Shown: positions 25,201 to 37,200 of the stretch, piece after piece
Position numbering within the stretch: the stretch's first letter is position 1
How the letters are laid out: the number at the start of each line of letters is the position of its first letter
Source of the DNA: Bedellia somnulentella
Taxonomy: Eukaryota > Arthropoda > Insecta > Lepidoptera > Bedelliidae
Reading direction: 5' to 3'
Length of the DNA: 64,000 nt
Assembly: GCA_963576735.1 (NCBI GenBank)
Contig: OY755198.1
Location: forward strand, 1,240,001-1,304,000
The notes under the pieces: model-generated
What the model saw: only the letters and a program-made list of their open reading frames with translations
What the model was told of the DNA's origin: nothing
Database searches by the model: none
Program-made: the position numbers and the translations under genes

Positions 25201-28200
25201 GATACAATGCAAATGGATCTTCCGAATCAAGGATGAATCAACAGGTCTGAGGTACAAATCAAGGTTGTGTGCAAAAGGTTATGCACAGACAAAGGGCATT
25301 GACTACCACGAAACCTATGCTCCAACAGTCAGGTATGACTCTATACGTTTACTTCTATCTGTAGCAGTACAAAATAATCTTAAAATTGTACAATTAGATG
25401 TCAAAACGGCATTCCTGTATGGAGAACTTGAAGAGACAATATTCATGACACCACCAGAGGGCCTGCGCCATGAAGACAATATGGTATGTAAACTTAATAA
25501 ATCTCTATATGGCCTAAAACAGGCTCCAAGGTGCTGGAATAGCAAATTTGACTCAGTGCTCAAGAAATTTGGCTTTGTTAACAGTAAAGCTGACCAATGT
25601 GTGTATGTTGGTCAAGTCAATAAAAAGAAATGCTACCTATGTTTATATGTCGACGATGGGTTGCTATTCTCAACAGATGAAATGGCACTAAAAGAAATAA
25701 CTAAAGAATTGAAAACCATTTTTGAAATTAAAATATTAACTAAACCTGCTAACTTTGTAGGAATGCAAATTGAGCAATTTAGTAAATGCATATTTATACA
25801 TCAGACTAAATATATAGAACAAATGTTGGTCAAATTCAATATGAATAATGCTAATTCCAACAGTGTTCCTGTTGACCCTCACATGAAGTTGCATAAAGGA
25901 GATGGAGAAGCCGATAAGGACATACCATATAGGGAAGCAGTGGGCTCTCTGATGCACCTAGCCATTGTGAGTCGACCCGACATTATGTTTGCAGTTAGTC
26001 TGGTGAGTCGATTTCTTAATTGTCACAACCAAACCCATTGGAATGCAGTAAAAAGGATTTTTAAGTATTTGAAAGATACAAAAGAATATGGATTGTGTTA
26101 CACACAATCTCCACAAACCTCAGAAGTCACAGGTTACAGCGACGCCGACTATGCAAATGATTTGGATACACGCCGTTCAGTCACTGGCTATGTGTTCATT
26201 AAGAATGGGGCAGCTGTGACTTGGTCCAGCCAAAGACAACAAACAGTGGCTCTATCTACGACCGAGGCTGAATTCATGGCAGCCTGTGCTGCTACCAAAG
26301 AAACAATGTGGATCAGACAATTCTTAACTGACGTTGATGAATATAAACAAGACTCTATGTGTCTTCTATTGGACAATCAAAGTGCTATTAGTGTCATTAA
26401 AAATATTAATTTTCATAAAAGATGTAAACACATTGAAATCAAATATCATTTTATCAAAGAAAAGTACCATCAAAAGATCATTGTGTTAAAGTTTGTTAGT
26501 AGTGATTATCAGTATGCAGACATACTTACAAAAGCATTGTCAAAAGATAAGTTTCTATTTTTAAGATCTAAACTTGGAATGTTGTCATATAAATCACTTT
26601 CCTAATGACTTAGAAATAATCTATAATTCTGTAGGTTTAATTTCATTTTGTAATTATTTGTAGGTCATTAGTTTTGTTACTTGTTTAAGTAAGGCTTAAA
26701 TTCAGGTAGGGTGTTGAATGTATTACTTTGAATTTCGCGCCTTTAGTGCTTAGACGCTCTTGAGTGTTCCTCTTTCTCACTCTAAAACATCGCTGTCACT
26801 CTCTATTCTGTGACATCAAGCGACCGCATATTGTACTCTGTATTTTTACATTATTACAATTAAATTCGTGAATAATATTAGTTATCTTTATTTAAATCCA
26901 ATAGTTAGAGTGATTCTATCATTACGACACAGCTCGTTTTATAAAATTATTAATAATTGATGTGCAAAAAAAAAAGCATTTATTTACAAGAAACATGAGT
27001 AGAATGGTTGACAAATAAATTATATGCGTGCTTTACATGTTCTGTCGAAGACCGGCGTGGAAATATTAAGTTGTAACATGGTTTTACATTTAAACGACAC
27101 ATTGTAATAAATTAATATATATATATATATATCAATAAACTTTGAAATTATTGTATTAAAAAGACAAAACAGACAAACATTCAATTCACATTCATGTAGT
27201 GTCGGCTTAGAATAGCACTACCATTTCTTCCGGTGGGTGTACGTAAGAGGCGACTAACAGTATTGGGGATTTTAAGGGATTTTTGGGCGATGCGGTTGGA
27301 GACCCATCACCAACAACCTTTATTTTACGATCTTTTCCCCACTCAACTTTCCAAACGTGGCTGAAGAATTTCTAATTCCTTAGCTCTGGCTACCCCTTCT
27401 AGGGATTTATAGCTGTGAGTATAATGTATGTATGTAATAATTAATATGTATATGTACTCACAAAAGATGTATCCTAAGAGAGGCCGGATCTCGAAATGTT
27501 TTCTCGCACAGATGACATCTTAATAGCTTTCCGTGGATTTTGGCGTGAGCTCTTAGTTTACTAAGTGATCTAAATAAGAAAAAAAAAGTTATTTGTAATT
27601 CGAATTTAATATACTAAAATATAAAAACTACAAACAACAAAATAAATGAGAAAAATGTTACGTCACATTCCACTAGCTTAAAACGATTCTTAAACTCTTA
27701 ATAGCTCAATAGAATAGGCTATTTGACAAAGTTGTGAAATCTATCTTACGGTGTTTATTTGTTTATACGGAGCCCTAATATAATACTTTTCAGTCTTTAT
27801 TTTAGCTATTTTATTAAAAAATCTATAAAGAAAATGCAATATTCAAATGTGCCGCGAAAACGCGACTTTAAGTAATATGGCGGCTGTAGCACAAATGACG
27901 TCAATTCCGCATTAAACACCAATGAGCGAAGCGATACACAGTCTGTTTATGCGCAATCTACGTCATTATAGAAATAGCAAATTACGGTCGTTTTTAGTCA
28001 CGTGACAGTTGCATAATAAAAACCTACTTTATAAGACGGATTTCGGTTTAATAATGCAATATTTTTATCTCACATTATTACATATTGCTCCAAAAAAGAA
28101 ATATTAAGACTAATGAAATAAAAGAAATGTATATTCTTATAATAGTCAAATAGCCTATTATACGTAGATAACAATAACTAAGTATTCAATATTTACAAAA

Positions 28201-31200
28201 ACACTTTTGTGTTCCAATATTTTCCAAATCAACATCCAAAAATAGCTGCGAAATTCCCTTCTACCTCTTTCTTTATTTATACATACATATACTCACGGCT
28301 ATAATTCCCTAGAAGGGGTAGCCAGAGCTAAGGAATTATAAATTCCTCAGCCTCTTTTAGAAGTTGAGTGGGGAAAAGATGGTAAAATAAAGGTTGTTGG
28401 TGATGGGTCTCCAACCGCATCGCCCAAAAATCCAATAAAAAGCCCCAATACCCATTATTATCTTTATTCATATCCAAAATCGTGTAGTGTCGACATAGAA
28501 TAACACTACCCCATTTCTACCCGTGGATGATCGTAAGAGGCGACTAAGGGTATAGGGGCTTTTTAAGTGATTTTTGGGCGATTTGGTTGGAGACCCGTCA
28601 CCAAAAACATTTATTATTACCATCTTTTCCCCAATCAACTTCCAAAAATGGCTGAGGAATTTCTCTGGCTCCCCTGTTAAGGGATTTATAGCCGTGAGTA
28701 TATGTATGTATGTCATATCCAAAGTACATGTATAAAATTAAGTCCTAAAGTGAAATATAGCAGAGTTGGGTATTCAAATCAGTACAGATTATGTTGTTTT
28801 TAAATAATAAAATACGTACGTAGCCTTATGCTGACACGTGGTACAAGTATACGTGGCGGCCACGTGATGTACGCGAGTCACGTGGTCTGCCGCCACCGCA
28901 CCACGTGACGATAACGCTCCGCACCATGCGCAGCGCCATCTATGTTTGGAAATACCTTTATAGGTTTATGTGAGGAAAAACATCGTGAGGAAACCAGCAT
29001 GGCTTAGTACTTAGTTATGTGACAGTGTATTCGTACAAAACAGCGATAGGCCTGCCCCCTATCACGTGAGTACACTGTCCATGCAAAACGTGGGTACTCT
29101 GAACACCAGGTGGCAAAGTCACGTGATGTTCAAAAGTATTAGTTCCTCTGCCAACCCCTTCGGGGATATTCGGCGTGAACGTTTGAGTTTGAGTTCAGTT
29201 GAGGTTTATAGGCGTGGATTTTGTGAAAATAGACAACTTTTAGTTGTTTTTTTTTTTATTGCTTATATTATTTTGTAATTCGAAGGGTATCTTTTATTAT
29301 TCTTAGTAAAGTAATAAAATTTACTTAGTATTTTCTAAGATTTTCAAAACAACTATTGATTTTCGGATATTTTAATCGCGTGTTATTACATTATTTTTAA
29401 AGCCCGACGTTTCGAAAACTTTTCAGTTATCATGGTCACGGGAAGACTGTGGTGTTATTTGTCATGATACAGTACTATAAAATTATTAATACTAACTACC
29501 TTCACAAAATTTTTAGTTACATTTGCGTTTAATATTTGCTATGTACAAAAAGAGCTAATCTTATCTGGAATCTTGCTAGTGTTCTTCCCTTGCTTGCCTC
29601 AGTCTTCCCGTGACCATGATAAGATAACTGAAAAGTTTTCGAAACGTCGGGCTTTAAAAATAATGTAATAACACACGATTGAAATATTCGAAAAATCAAT
29701 AGTTGTTTCAATTATAATAAAATTTACTATTTATTTAGTGCTTTCAAATGGTTTTCACTTCAGAAGGGCAAGCACGAGCGCTATTACTATACGAGAAGAA
29801 TGGCGACTACTCCACAGATTCTTAAATAGGCTATTTGACTAAGTTTTGAAAACTATCCCACGGTGTTAATTTGTTTATAAGGAACCCTAAAAAATATTTT
29901 CATATTCAAGAAGAAGAAGATATACAAGTTATAGTGACATAAATAGTTATAAAGTTTCTTACCTAGCTCTATGCCTTCGTAAATGATTTTCTAACGCTTT
30001 CCCTCCTTTACACCGAATCTTGCAAATATTACACATCTGATCACCGAAGCTCTAAAATTACAAAAAACATCATTATTATTTCAATTTTAATATTACATAA
30101 CATATAACATAACATAAACGTTCACGCCGAATATCCCCGAAGGGGTTGGCAGAGGTACTAATACTTCTGACCATCACGTGACTTTGTCACCTGGTGTTCA
30201 GAGTACCCACGTTTTGCATGGACAGTGTACTCACGTGATAGGGGGCAGGCCTATCGCCGTTTTGTACGAATACACTGTCACATGACTAAGTACAACTCAG
30301 CCATGTGGGTGTCCTCACGATGTTTTCCCTCACCGTTAACAACCATGATTAATTAACCACACATATGTCTTTAGGAAAGACAAATTGGTGTAGGCCCGAC
30401 CCGGGATTTGAACACTAGTCGTTTGCACGATAACCGAGTGTTCTACCCACTGGGCTATCACGGTCTTATTATTTAAATTTTAATATTAGGTTGTAATATT
30501 AAAATTTAAATAATGTGTAGTGTCGGCTTAGAATAGTACTACCCCATTTCTTCCGGTGGGTGTCCGTAAGAGGCGACTAACGGTATTGGGGCTTTTACGG
30601 GATTTTTGGGCGATGCGGTTGGAGACCCAACACCAACAACCTTTATTTTACCATCTTTTCCCCACTCAACATCCAAAAGTGGCTGAGGAATTTTTAGCTC
30701 TGGCTACCCCTTCTTGGGATTTATAGCCGTGAGTATATGTATGTTATAATATCTAGTTTTGAATGTGTATAGCAAATAATTTGTATATATAATATTTTGA
30801 ACACTTACAGTTTTTATTTTTTTTATGATATATATGCAAAATGACAAATATTTTCAAAATGCATACATATATTGTTGATTCATCATGGTTCTACACGGTA
30901 AGGGATTATATCATGGCTGAGTTGTACTTAGTCACGTGACAGTGTATTCGTACAAAACGGCGATAGGCCTGCCCCCTATCACGTGAGTACACTGTCTTAG
31001 CAAAACGTGGGTACTTTGAACACCAGGTGATAAAGTTACTCCTTCGGGGATATACGGAGTGAACGTTTGACTTTGACATACATACATAAACTCACGGCTA
31101 TAAATCCCTAGAAGGGGTAGCCAGAGCTAAGGAATTAGAAATTCCTCAGCCACTTTTGGAAGTTCCGTGGGGAAAGGATGGTGCAATAAAGGTTGTTGGT

Positions 31201-34200
31201 GATGGGTCTCCAACCGCATCGCCCAAAAATCCCTTAAAAGACCCAATACCGTTAGTCGCCTCTTACGTACACCCACCGGAAGAAATGGTTTTGCTGTGTA
31301 GTGTCGGCTTTGACTTTGAATAATGTTATATTGTGACAAATAGTGTGATACGGGTGAACCGTTTAATGTATAATTGTACTGTACAATCATAAAAACTCAC
31401 CTCATCATGTTTCTTCATATGATTCTCCAACTTAACACGATGGTTGAATCCAATGAGACAGTCAAAACATTTGTGCTCTAGACTTTGGAAGGAACTACTT
31501 TGTAGAGATCTCTCGCGCTCTCTGCTTACCTGTTTAAGAAAGGTGTGAATATATGTTAGTTTTGGACTAGGAAATGTATTAATTAACTAATTATTTATTA
31601 TTTAACATAAACGTTCACGCCGTTTATCCCCGAAGGGGTTGGCAGAGGTACCAATACTCTTGAACTCACATGGCAAGCGCCATCTAGTTTCCAGAGAAGG
31701 TACCCACGTTTTGCTAAGACAGTGTCCTCACGTGATAGGGGGCAGGCCTATCGCCGTTTTGTACGAATACACTGTCACATGACTAAGTACAACTCAGCCA
31801 TGTGGGTTTCCTCACGATGTTTTCCCTCACCGTTAGCAACCATGATAAATTAACCACACATATGACTTTATAAAAGACAAATTGGTGTAGGCCCGTCCCA
31901 AGATTGGAACTCACGCCCTTCTGTTTTACGGGCGGGTGTTCTATCCACTGGACTATCATGTCGCATATATATATTTATTATTTAATATCTAATATGTACG
32001 TGTGGAAAGAGTAAAGGTATACTGGCCAGTACATCCTGCTGTGTACCAACTTATAATTTGTATTTATGCTTAGTTTGATAAACCTTTACACTCCGCGATG
32101 TAGGATATGAGTGAGACGCTGCTATGTGCGAGTGAGTCCGCAGTAGTGTGCGCTCTAACATGACTCCTAAGCTATTATTAATTACCTTATATGTAATGAA
32201 GTGTGCGATATTTTTATCGGCGATATGTGGCTAGAGAACCATGATCAACTATTCTTTATTTTCCTTAGGTCAAAAAGTGGCTATAAATCACTAATAGGGG
32301 CCGCCAGAGCTCCAGTATTAAGCTTACTTAGGCACGTTTGGAAGTTGAGTAGGGATAATATTTCAAAGCTTAGAAAACATCATCGTCTACAATGACCTAA
32401 GTCCCGAGGCGCGAATTCGCCTCTTATGACACCATCGGCAAGAAAATAGTACTTTATTTTAAACCGACACTACACTCAACAAACAATTCAACTTAATAAA
32501 ATATTGGTAAAAAAAAAAAGCAACCACAGATTTTTGGTTTATTTTTGTTTTATTTTATTTTGTTTGCCTTGTAGTGTCGGCTTAGAATAACACTACCCCA
32601 TTTCTTCCGGTGGGTGTACGTAAGAGGCGACTAACGGTATTAGGGCTTTTAAGGGATTTAAGGGCGATGCGGTTGGAGACCCATCACCAAAAACCTTTAT
32701 TTCACCATCTTTTCACCACGCAACTTCCAAAAGTGGCTGAGGAATTTCTGTTTCCCTAGCTCTGGTTACCCTTTCAAGGGATACATAGCCGTGAGTATAT
32801 ATATGTATGTGGGCATTTCTCTGTAAGCTCGTAATTGGCTGTCCCGACCGATTTTTTCCATCAGTAATTTAATTATTTAACAAATAATAACTCCTAAAGA
32901 AACTCTAATCCCAAAACTTTACAGGCTCATTGTTTTAAGCGCCATAACTATTTTAGTTTTTTTTCTACACGTGTTAGAAGCTCTAAAAACACAGTCCCCT
33001 GGCTGTCCCCATAATTGATTTGTTGACTAGATGTGAGATTTACTAAAAAGTTATTAATGCTACATATGTTTGTCAGTAATTATCATACAGAAAACATATT
33101 TAAATAGATTATTTTTATAAAACTAGGTGTAATTATGCATTTTATTATTTAGTAAACACCTGCAAACTTTGTCCCCAAAATTTTCATACAGTCCCCTGCC
33201 AAAAATTTTAATCCATAGTAAAATGAAGCTGTTATATTAAATAACATTGTTCTAAATGAAACAAAACGCAATTGATGTGAAGTTAGCTACGATGCCAAAA
33301 GCGGAGACGAGACATTATTTTGTGTAGTGTCAGAGTGAAATTTGTATGGTGCACGCGTGGTTGTTCCGGTGCTACAAACAGTCCTCTGGTAAGTAATAAT
33401 ATTATGTTAATTACTTTAATGATTCATATAATACAGTTATTATTATTTTATATTTATGTCTAAATTGATCGGTATGTTCTTAAACAAACTATTGACATCA
33501 GTTTTTAAAATATTGTGATATCTATTCAAAATACACAGTCCCCTGGCAACAGTCCCCTGTCAGAAAATGTGGCAGGGTACTGTTTTATATAACAGGGGAC
33601 TGTGTCTTTAACGTATTGGTATTGTATTTATGTGTTGTTTGTGCAAATTTCTCAGTTTTATCGATAGGCATCATCAATGTATCATTATATTTCTTTATAA
33701 ACTTATATTATTTAAACTATTTTACAGACCAAGCGAGAAAATACATGATATGGCTTCCAGAAAGAAAAAGTTATCTCGAGAGGAATAACTACAGAAGAAG
33801 AATTATGCAAAACGACAATGATATGAAAAACGGAAAAATTACCCACAAAAGAGAAGAAATGAGAGAAAAGGAAAAATTGAAGTACCAAAAGAAGAAGGAA
33901 AAAGGTTTGCAAAAGTTAGTACAGTATATGACACCTCGTGACCACTGAGTTGCCCTAAAAAGTGGAAAGAACATTGTACCGTGTACCGAACCAAAAGATT
34001 AATACTGAAAAGTATCACTAATACATTTATACGAGAATACGCCTTTATCGGATCCAGAAGCAGGTCCTCCGGCTACAAGACCAACCACGCCAATCCCAGA
34101 GCAGTTTTCTTCAGCTCCAAGCCCAGTAGCTTCCAGTGCTAGTCTACTACGAAGAAAGAAAGCAAACACGAGGCGACGTAAAAATTTCAATAGGAAAAAA

Positions 34201-37200
34201 AAAATAAAAAATTGCAGGGTTAGAGAAAAAGCTTGAGAAGTACAAGAAAAGGTTAGCTAGATTTAAAAGTAAAATGAAGAAGAACGTTAAAGATACACCT
34301 AACACAAAGATTTCATTTCGATGGATTTCGTGCACAGCTGAGTCTGCATACCGTAGTAGTTTATCTAAGAAATTCAATCCTTTCTTTTTGCATAGTCTTC
34401 GAGAACATAACCCATTCACATGCTGCATTTTGACACATCTACGACCAGTTTTCAAGGCTCTTCCATGTAAAATCAAACGAGTGCATTTTTTGAGCGATGG
34501 CCCTGTAACGCAGTATCGAAATAAAACTATGTTTTTTATAATGGCACCGAAAGTGGTCATGAAAAAGGTGCACCGCATGGTATCGGAGCAACATGTAATA
34601 GGACAGCAGATTTTGTAGTTAGTTCTGGAGTTGACATCGACAATATTGATCAGCTTGTTACAGTTATCCAGGAGTGATGTCTTGGCATCACATGTATCGC
34701 AATCGACGGTAAAGACATTCAGACAATGGCCGATAAAGTTGAGGAGGCAGCAGCCGATCAGAACGGTTTTAAAGGTACTTTAAATGTACATCAGGTCGCA
34801 GGTGTTTATTCTAGCCTCATCCCTGGCCTTCCCACTAAATGTAAAACACTTATAATGAAGAGTCTTAGCTGCTTTTGTAACTGCGGATCTTGTGAACATT
34901 ATAAGATGGACAGTATCAATTTTGCTTTAAAACCTAAATTGACAGTTGAAGATGTATATACAGAGTCCGAAGCTGAAGATTTTGAGCTTGCTAAGTCTGA
35001 ATTGACACCCACACAAAAGAATACCCCTTCAAAGATTGGATGATGCTATACCAGGAACGAGTGGCATTAAGAATTCAGGAGATTATGTTCAGCTAAAAAT
35101 GTGGAATATCGTTATGCTGCTGTAATTAATGGGATTGACGATGATGAAAATGACTTTCGTTTTACTTTCCTCAAGATTTGTGACCAAAAAGAGCAGCTTT
35201 TTAGAATAGATGACATTTCAGACGTGTAATTTGAACAAGTTGCCCTAAAGTTGGATAATCCTGACTTGATTTTAAAGGAGAAGAGAATATTTTATAAGTT
35301 TCCTACTGAAGAAAAACGTTTATTGAGCGCTAACTTTTTGAAGTGTTAAGTTCACTGTGATTTATTTGATTTAAGTGTTAAGTTTGATTAAGAAGTGTTA
35401 TTTGTAGGTCTTACCTTATTTGAAAGTAAAGACTTTCTAATAACCTACCTTATTAATAATGTAAAGATAGTAAGTATTTCAATCAAACTGTATAAATCTG
35501 ATAAATGACTGATATTATAATTACTGTTAATTTCAAAAGGTACAAAATTTTCTTAAAATTTCTAGCACATAAGTTTAATTTTTGATACAAATACTTAAAT
35601 TGTTAAATTAATATAACAAGTTTTTAAATGCATAGCATTTAGCAATTAATATTATAAAAATAAGACTATGTTGATCTTAGTAAGTATAAAATGTTTGTAG
35701 TACTTATTTTTTATTTGTGATGTGAATGTTTAAAGAAAGTTATGTTTCCTGTTATATTTTTATAAAGAAACTTAGTTGATTATGGATGCCAAAACATGTC
35801 ATTAAAATAATAAACGATTGATTAATGTAAAAAAACTTTTTTAGACTCACTCTGTCCCACTTAACACATTACCCGTTCACATTAAAAACAGTCCCCTGAC
35901 GCTCGAAACAGTCCCCTGTCATGGTTTTTTGAAAAATCGATAATAACTCGAAAAATACGTATAAATTCAGTGGGCCGCCTTATTTTACTAAAACAGCAAT
36001 TTATTTTCTTTGATATAGGACAAGTTTTATTGGAAAATATTAAAAATAAACGCCAGGACATAATCTATATGGAACCTATACGAGCTTACAGAGAAATGCC
36101 CACGTATGTATGTTTTGAAGATAAACAGCAAAACATAACTTATATGTACTACTATATAAATTTTCGTGTGCCAATTATAAATCTTCACCAATATTAATTT
36201 AATATTACTAAGACTTACCTCATCCCAACTCAAGTACACCAACTGTATTTGTCCATCATTCATATTCAACTCTGCCAGCTTCTTGTTCGATTTCTTATTG
36301 TTTCGCACTTCGAACTTCTGTGGGATGTCATCGGATGTCGCAGCATCCGGTTTCGGTTTGTCTAAAATACATACATACATACATATAATAACGGCTATAT
36401 TTCCCTAGAAGGGGTAACCAGAGCTAAGGAATTATAAATTCCTCAGCCACTTTTGGAAGTTGAGTGGGGAAAAGATGGTAAGAATAAAGGTTTTTGGTGA
36501 TGGTCTCCAACCGCATCGCCCAAAAAATCCAATAAAATGCCCCAATACCCTTAGTCGCCTCTTACGACACCCGTGGGTAGAAAGGGGTAGCGACATTCTA
36601 AGCCGGCACTACACGGCAAACGGTCTAAAATATGTTTGTTTATTTTAATAACACGTGATACATACATATCATCACGCCCCTAATAAGGGTAGGCAGAGAC
36701 GAGACTATCAATCACAGTTTTGTACGATCTTGGCAAATAAAATTATTTTGTTTCTCACCATTTAAAGATGTCAGAGTTTTAAGCCATATTCTCGGAGCTA
36801 CCTCCATAATCATAAATATACTCACGGCTATAAATCCCAAAAAGGTATTGCCAAAGCATCACAACCAGAGAACCCCTGAGCTGGTCATGGGATTTGAGTG
36901 TGGAAATGATTGTAAAGTAAGGGCCGGCGCTGACTGCCGGCATGGCATGGCAAAGGATTTCGGTACAGATATAGCATTTTTAATCTTATTACCATGAGTA
37001 TAGAATTCATTTTGACACAACGATGCCAAAGGAAGGCCGCGGTAGGACAGAACGTCGGCATCGTTGTGTCAAAATGAAGTAAAATGAATTCTATACTCAT
37101 GGTAATAAGATTAAAAATGCTATATCTGTACCGAAATCCTTTGCCATGCCATGCCGGCAGTCAGCGCCGGCCCTAAAGGTTAGATAAAGGTAGGTAGCCC

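Larger units (their letters stand above)
22400..26903 (+). mobile_element. Ty1/copia retrotransposon, apparently intact
   Basis: Two 192-bp LTRs (22400-22591, 26712-26903) look identical base for base. The 5-bp duplication GTTAG flanks them (22395-22399, 26904-26908), and the pre-insertion SINE A sequence supports one GTTAG. A primer-binding site follows the left LTR, and one uninterrupted polyprotein gene fills the inside. These point to a recent insertion. It lies antisense in intron 8 of the ZAD gene. Confidence 0.95.
32811..36101 (+). mobile_element. TIR DNA transposon, superfamily unassigned
   Basis: Exact 23-bp inverted ends (32811-32833, 36079-36101) begin GGGCATTTCTCTGTAAGCTC. The flanks read ATGTATGT and ACGTATGT, an 8-bp duplication with one mismatch; 4 bp is also possible because the target is a TATG-repeat SINE tail. 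Inside is a decayed multi-exon plus-strand gene (33727-35340) of a widespread animal family usually left uncharacterised (recalled, not searched). The 11-mer ACAGTCCCCTG recurs near both ends. Total 3291 bp. It lies in intron 5 of the ZAD gene, in the opposite orientation. Confidence 0.88.
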
